From contig CAMLSI010000034.1 of NCBI GenBank assembly GCA_946482585.1, positions 1 through 17,569 of the forward strand: DNA of 17,569 nucleotides. Reading direction: 5' to 3'. A program made the translations under genes and the position numbers. Positions within the stretch are counted from its first letter, which is position 1, and each line of letters opens with the position of its first letter. Below, in pieces: positions 13,399 through 17,569 of the stretch. Source of the DNA: an uncultured Lysobacteraceae bacterium. GTDB lineage: Bacteria > Pseudomonadota > Gammaproteobacteria > Xanthomonadales > Rhodanobacteraceae. Under the pieces are notes generated by a model. The model worked only from the letters and a program-made list of their open reading frames with translations. It was not told the DNA's origin and ran no database searches.

Positions 13399-15303
13399 TC
13401 ACTGCATGCGTTCTTCGGCGATCTGTATCTTCGCCGACTTGCGCAGCGACGCGACGAAGTTTGCGGTCGCGACCATTGCGTTGATGCTCTGGAGCTGATT
13501 GCGCACGGCTTCGCGGCCGGCGTCGTCGACCTTCGCCACGTCGCCGTCGTTGACCTTGTCGAGCGCGAACAACGCATAGGCGTCGTCGATCAGCGAGACG
13601 TTGCCGTACTCGGACTTGCCTTCGGCCGGACGCGGCAGCTTGAACGCCGCCGCCGTGATGCGCGAATCGACGTTCGCCGCCGAGCGGCCGGTGCCCTTGG
13701 CGTCCGCTACGCTGAGCTTGAGTTCCGTCGCGATGGCTTCGAGCGTTTCGCCCTTGCGCAGACGCTCCAGCAGCGCATCGGCGCGCTCGCGCGCCTGCTT
13801 CGCCGTGGCATCGCGCACGAGACGCGCACGCACGTCTTCACGCACTTCGTCGAGCGGGCGCTGTTCGCTGCGCTTGTGTTCGGCGATGCGCACGATCAGC
13901 TTGTGATCGGTACCGAGGTCGATCAGGTCCGAATTGTTGCCCTGTACGAGCACGCTGTCGGAAAACGCCGCCTTGATCACGGCCGGATTCGCCGCGATGC
14001 CGGTGCCGCCCGCACGCGAGAACAGCGGCGACTTCTGGACTTCGACGCCGGCGACTTTCGCTGCCGGCGCGAGCGAACCCGGATCGGACAGGCTTTCGTC
14101 GGCGACCTTGCCGGCGAGTTCGCTGAACAGGCGTTCGCGCTCCGTTTCGAGGTAGCTCTTGGCGAGTTCCGCCTTGACCTCGTCGAAGGTCTTTTCCTTG
14201 CGCTCGCGGACGTCGCGCAGCTGGATGATGTGGTAGCCCTCGCCCGACAGCACCGGATCGGACACGTCGCCCTTCTTCATCGCGAACAGAGCGGACTCGA
14301 ACGCCGGATCGACGACGCTGCTTTCGATCCAGCCGAGATCGCCGCCCTGCGCCTTGGAACCCAGGTCTTCCGACGATTCCTTCGCGGCGGCGGCGAAGTC
14401 CTTGCCGTCGCGAATGCTCTTGACGATCTGCTGCGCCTTCGCCAGCGCGGCCTTCTGCGCATCGGCATCACCGCCCTTGGCCGTGATCAGGATGTGCGAA
14501 GCCAGACGCTGTTCCGGAGTCAGGTAGCGCGACCTTTCCTTCTCGTAGCGTTCGCGCAGGGTCGATTCGTCCGGTGTCTCGTCGACCTTGACCGCCTTCG
14601 CATCGAACTCGATGTAGTCGAGCGAGACTTGCTCGGCCGTCATGTATTCGGACGCATGCGATTTGTAGAAATTCTCGACTTCGGCGTCGTCGATCTTCGG
14701 CACGTCGGACGGCTTCGGAATCGTCAGTGTGCGCAGATCGCGCGTCTGGTCGCGCAGGCGGATATGCGCGTCGATGTCGTGCGGAGTCACGATGCCGATG
14801 GAACCGATCAGCGAACGCAGTTCGTCCGCAGCGAGCGCCTGGCGGCGTTCTTCCTGGAACTGCATCGGCGACTTGCTGATGCCGACGAGCGTCGCGCGGT
14901 ACGCGGCTTCGTCGAATTTGCCGTCGACCTGAAACTGCGGAATCGAGCGAATGAGTTCGCGGACGCGATCGTCGGTGATGACGACGCCGAGCTTCTCGTT
15001 CGCATTCAGCAGCAACTGCTCGTCGACGAGCGCATCGAGGACCTGACGCTTGATCTCGGGCCGCTCGAGCATGGCCGGATCGACCTGGCCGCTGAAACGC
15101 TGCAGCATGTTCTGGCGGTAGTTCTGGAAACGCTCGCGGAACTGGTCGGCCGAGATTTCGGTCTTGTCGACCTTGGCCACCCAGGTCTCGTTGCGACCCA
15201 TGAAATACGATTCGATGCCGAAGAACGAGAACACGAAAATCAGCGCGCCGAGCACGATTTTCGCTATCAGTCCGGAAGTCTTGTCTCGCAGCGATTGCAA
15301 CAT
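13399..15303 (-). CDS. ppiD: Periplasmic folding chaperone / peptidyl-prolyl isomerase PpiD
   Basis: PpiD is anchored in the inner membrane next to the SecYEG exit and helps newly exported proteins fold. The 634-residue protein has a short cytoplasmic N-terminus MLQSLRDKTSG, one transmembrane helix (about 12-34), a SurA-like N-terminal chaperone region (about 36-160), a parvulin (PpiC-type) domain (about 265-365, starting ASHILI and ending GYHIIQLRD) and a second, diverged parvulin-like or SurA-like C-terminal region. The ATG at 15303 starts the membrane anchor directly; an upstream in-frame ATG at 15342 adds unlike residues. E. coli PpiD has 623 residues. It follows lon-hupB as in E. coli, with two tRNA genes between. 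A terminator separates it from the tRNAs, so it needs its own promoter. Confidence 0.94.
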   Translation of the reverse strand: MLQSLRDKTSGLIAKIVLGALIFVFSFFGIESYFMGRNETWVAKVDKTEISADQFRERFQNYRQNMLQRFSGQVDPAMLERPEIKRQVLDALVDEQLLLNANEKLGVVITDDRVRELIRSIPQFQVDGKFDEAAYRATLVGISKSPMQFQEERRQALAADELRSLIGSIGIVTPHDIDAHIRLRDQTRDLRTLTIPKPSDVPKIDDAEVENFYKSHASEYMTAEQVSLDYIEFDAKAVKVDETPDESTLRERYEKERSRYLTPEQRLASHILITAKGGDADAQKAALAKAQQIVKSIRDGKDFAAAAKESSEDLGSKAQGGDLGWIESSVVDPAFESALFAMKKGDVSDPVLSGEGYHIIQLRDVRERKEKTFDEVKAELAKSYLETERERLFSELAGKVADESLSDPGSLAPAAKVAGVEVQKSPLFSRAGGTGIAANPAVIKAAFSDSVLVQGNNSDLIDLGTDHKLIVRIAEHKRSEQRPLDEVREDVRARLVRDATAKQARERADALLERLRKGETLEAIATELKLSVADAKGTGRSAANVDSRITAAAFKLPRPAEGKSEYGNVSLIDDAYALFALDKVNDGDVAKVDDAGREAVRNQLQSINAMVATANFVASLRKSAKIQIAEERMQ

Positions 15304-15336
15304 GAGGCTTGCCTGAACTTTGGTGGTGTTCCGCGA

Positions 15337-15355
15337 CAGCACCGAAAAAGTGCTG
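15337..15355 (-). other. Stem-loop in the ppiD leader
   Basis: CAGCAC (15337-15342) and GTGCTG (15350-15355) are perfect 6-bp arms around an A-rich (minus strand T-rich) 7-nt loop, 34 nt before the ppiD ATG. No T-run follows in the minus direction, so it is not a simple terminator. A role in leader structure or as a regulator site is possible. Confidence 0.3.
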
Positions 15356-15400
15356 CCACCTGCGTCCCCGGCCGTACGGACTCGACCGCAAGCCGGATAG

Positions 15401-15428
15401 AAAAAAGGGCGCCTGATGCGGCGCCCTT
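15401..15428 (-). terminator. Intrinsic terminator after tRNA-Asp
   Basis: On the minus strand AAGGGCGCC pairs with GGCGCCCTT around a 6-nt loop, and the second arm runs into T residues (15406-15401). It lies 8 nt after the tRNA-Asp CCA end and closes the hupB-tRNA transcript. Confidence 0.93.
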
Positions 15429-15435
15429 CAAAACG

Positions 15436-15512
15436 TGGCGGAGTGGACGGGACTCGAACCCGCGACCCTCGGCGTGACAGGCCGATATTCTAACCGACTG
15501 AACTACCACTCC
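15436..15512 (-). tRNA. tRNA-Asp, anticodon GTC
   Basis: The 77-nt gene has acceptor GGAGTGG/CCACTCC, discriminator G and encoded CCA (15438-15436). The anticodon stem TCGGC/GCCGA encloses CTGTCAC, anticodon GTC (15478-15476), reading GAC/GAU. The T arm GCGGG-TTCGAGT-CCCGT is intact. It follows tRNA-Val by 7 bp, leaving no room for a promoter. Confidence 0.98.
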
Positions 15513-15519
15513 ACGGCAT

Positions 15520-15594
15520 TGGTGGGTGCTGAGGGTTTCGAACCCCCGACCCTCTCCGTGTAAGGGAGACGCTCTACCGCTGAGCTAAGCACCC
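15520..15594 (-). tRNA. tRNA-Val, anticodon TAC
   Basis: The 75-nt gene has acceptor GGGTGCT/AGCACCC, discriminator A and encoded CCA (15522-15520). The anticodon stem TCTCC/GGAGA encloses CTTACAC, anticodon TAC (15562-15560), reading GUA/GUG and other GUN by modification. Its 5' end is only 14 bp after the hupB stop, so it is probably cotranscribed with hupB or started inside it. Confidence 0.98.
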
Positions 15595-15608
15595 CTCGCG
15601 GGAGCCGA

Positions 15609-15881
15609 TTAGTTTAGGGCATCCTTGAGGGCTTTGCCAGCCTTGAAGGCCGGGTTCTTGGACGCCTTGATCTTGATCTCTTCGTTCGTACGCGGATTGC
15701 GTCCGGTACGCGCGGCGCGCTTGCGCACCGCGAAGGTACCGAAGCCGACGAGGGAGACGGTGTCGCCCTTCTTGAGCGCCTTGGTGATGACTTCGACCAT
15801 CGCGTCGACGGCTTTGGCGGCATCAACCTTGGTCAACTCGGCGGTATCGGCAACCGCACCCACGAATTCTGATTTGTTCAT
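15609..15881 (-). CDS. hupB: DNA-binding protein HU-beta
   Basis: HU is a small dimeric nucleoid protein that bends DNA. The 90-residue protein has the classic layout: helices MNKSEFVGAVADTAELTK and AAKAVDAMVEVITKALKKGD, then the core VSLVGFGTFAVRKRAARTGRNPRT (44-67), with GRNP marking the DNA-embracing beta arm and its intercalating proline, and a C-terminal helix NPAFKAGKALKDAL. AGAGGGA seven to eight bases before the ATG is a good ribosome-binding site. A sigma-70 promoter lies about 150 bp upstream. Downstream tRNA-Val begins after 14 bp. It follows lon as in many gammaproteobacteria. Confidence 0.97.
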   Translation of the reverse strand: MNKSEFVGAVADTAELTKVDAAKAVDAMVEVITKALKKGDTVSLVGFGTFAVRKRAARTGRNPRTNEEIKIKASKNPAFKAGKALKDALN

Positions 15882-16033
15882 TTAACAATCCCTCTCGGAA
15901 ACTGCGACCCGCTACGCTTGTTCTGTGGCGAAACGACTCTGTCCCTGGAACACCGGGCAATTCTTCGGAAAGTGCGCTTCGCGGACCCCGTGATCGCCCG
16001 GACCTTTGCAGTCACTCGGACCACGTCCCGGCC

Positions 16034-16062
16034 TTTATACCAGCGGCCTAGTAGGCACGCAA
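16034..16062 (-). promoter_or_regulatory. hupB: Sigma-70 promoter of hupB
   Basis: On the minus strand -35 TTGCGT (16062-16057), an exact 17-bp spacer and -10 TATAAA (16039-16034) form the best promoter in the window. A start near 16027 implies a leader of about 145 nt. The spacer contains the inverted repeat GCCTA-N-TAGGC (16056-16046). Confidence 0.75.
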
Positions 16063-16157
16063 CATAAGGTCTGGAGCCATTTTGCGGGCTTTTCTTGCGT
16101 TCTCGACCGTGCTATCGGCGGCGGCGGCGGACGCGTCCGGAACAATCATGCGCAAAG

Positions 16158-16185
16158 AAAAACGGCGGCACCCGGCCGCCGTTTT
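16158..16185 (-). terminator. Intrinsic terminator of lon
   Basis: An 11-bp stem, AAAACGGCGGC with GCCGCCGTTTT around a 5-nt loop, lies 25 bp after the lon stop. On the minus strand the second arm ends in five Ts. It separates lon from hupB transcription. Confidence 0.93.
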
Positions 16186-16209
16186 GCCGACATCCACGCA
16201 GGCCGACGC

Positions 16210-17569
<1,360 letters not shown>

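Larger units (their letters stand above)
15882..16209. other. Intergenic region lon-hupB, no gene seen
   Basis: These 328 bp contain the lon terminator (16159-16185), the hupB promoter (16034-16062) and a hupB leader of about 145 nt. I see no credible small coding gene: the plus-strand frame from 16082 runs antisense into lon without a ribosome-binding site or family likeness. The leader has no riboswitch I can recognise. Confidence 0.7.

Noticed and set aside
15304..15342. N-terminal extension of ppiD to 15342
   Set aside because: The extra 13 residues are unlike PpiD, whose membrane anchor normally follows the first few residues, and they overlap the leader hairpin.
13876..15477. 533-codon plus-strand open frame opposite ppiD
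   Set aside because: It is a mirror of the codon bias of ppiD and runs on into the tRNA-Asp gene; no independent evidence of coding.

Overview
The window is chromosomal DNA from a GC-rich gammaproteobacterium, most likely Xanthomonadales/Lysobacterales (Rhodanobacteraceae or a relative). This rests on protein likeness, on the order lon-hupB-tRNA(Val)-tRNA(Asp)-ppiD, on a GTAG-headed REP pair and on DUF6165. It is family-level inference from memory; no search was run. I see no phage, insertion sequence, CRISPR array or obvious island, and no convincing frameshifted gene.

Left part (1-4818). A tightly packed minus-strand set runs kdkA - MBL-fold hydrolase - moaA - moaC - moaD - moaE, with moaE cut by the window edge. 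Every junction overlaps or is separated by only 1-2 nt. It combines a lipopolysaccharide inner-core Kdo kinase, a metal-dependent hydrolase and the first half of molybdenum-cofactor synthesis (MoaA and MoaC make cPMP; MoaD and MoaE form molybdopterin synthase). Divergent from kdkA, 62 bp away, is a GT9 heptosyltransferase that probably works with KdkA on the LPS inner core.

Middle (4819-8217). A DUF6165 gene converges on the heptosyltransferase. Upstream of DUF6165 are three tandem terminator hairpins, then tRNA-Ser(CGA) with a good sigma-70 promoter. Next come a stand-alone PP2C phosphatase, an inverted pair of REP-like elements, and an exported multihaem cytochrome c whose stop codon lies inside one REP.

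Replication and envelope block (8218-13310). On the minus strand a YafS-like methyltransferase, rnhA and dnaQ overlap each other. Divergently, gloB and mltD overlap on the plus strand. This is the gloB/mltD/yafS/rnhA/dnaQ neighbourhood of Escherichia coli with altered orientations. fabI follows, closed by a bidirectional terminator.

Right part (13359-17569). On the minus strand lie lon (5' part missing), hupB with a consensus-like promoter, tRNA-Val(TAC), tRNA-Asp(GTC) and ppiD, with terminators after lon and after the tRNA pair.

Most of the window is conserved housekeeping content. I did not find a clearly new multi-gene system. The least expected features are the kdkA-MBL-moa fusion of pathways, the triplicated terminator, the REP-supplied stop codon, the CX4CH haem site, and the 14-bp hupB-tRNA junction.
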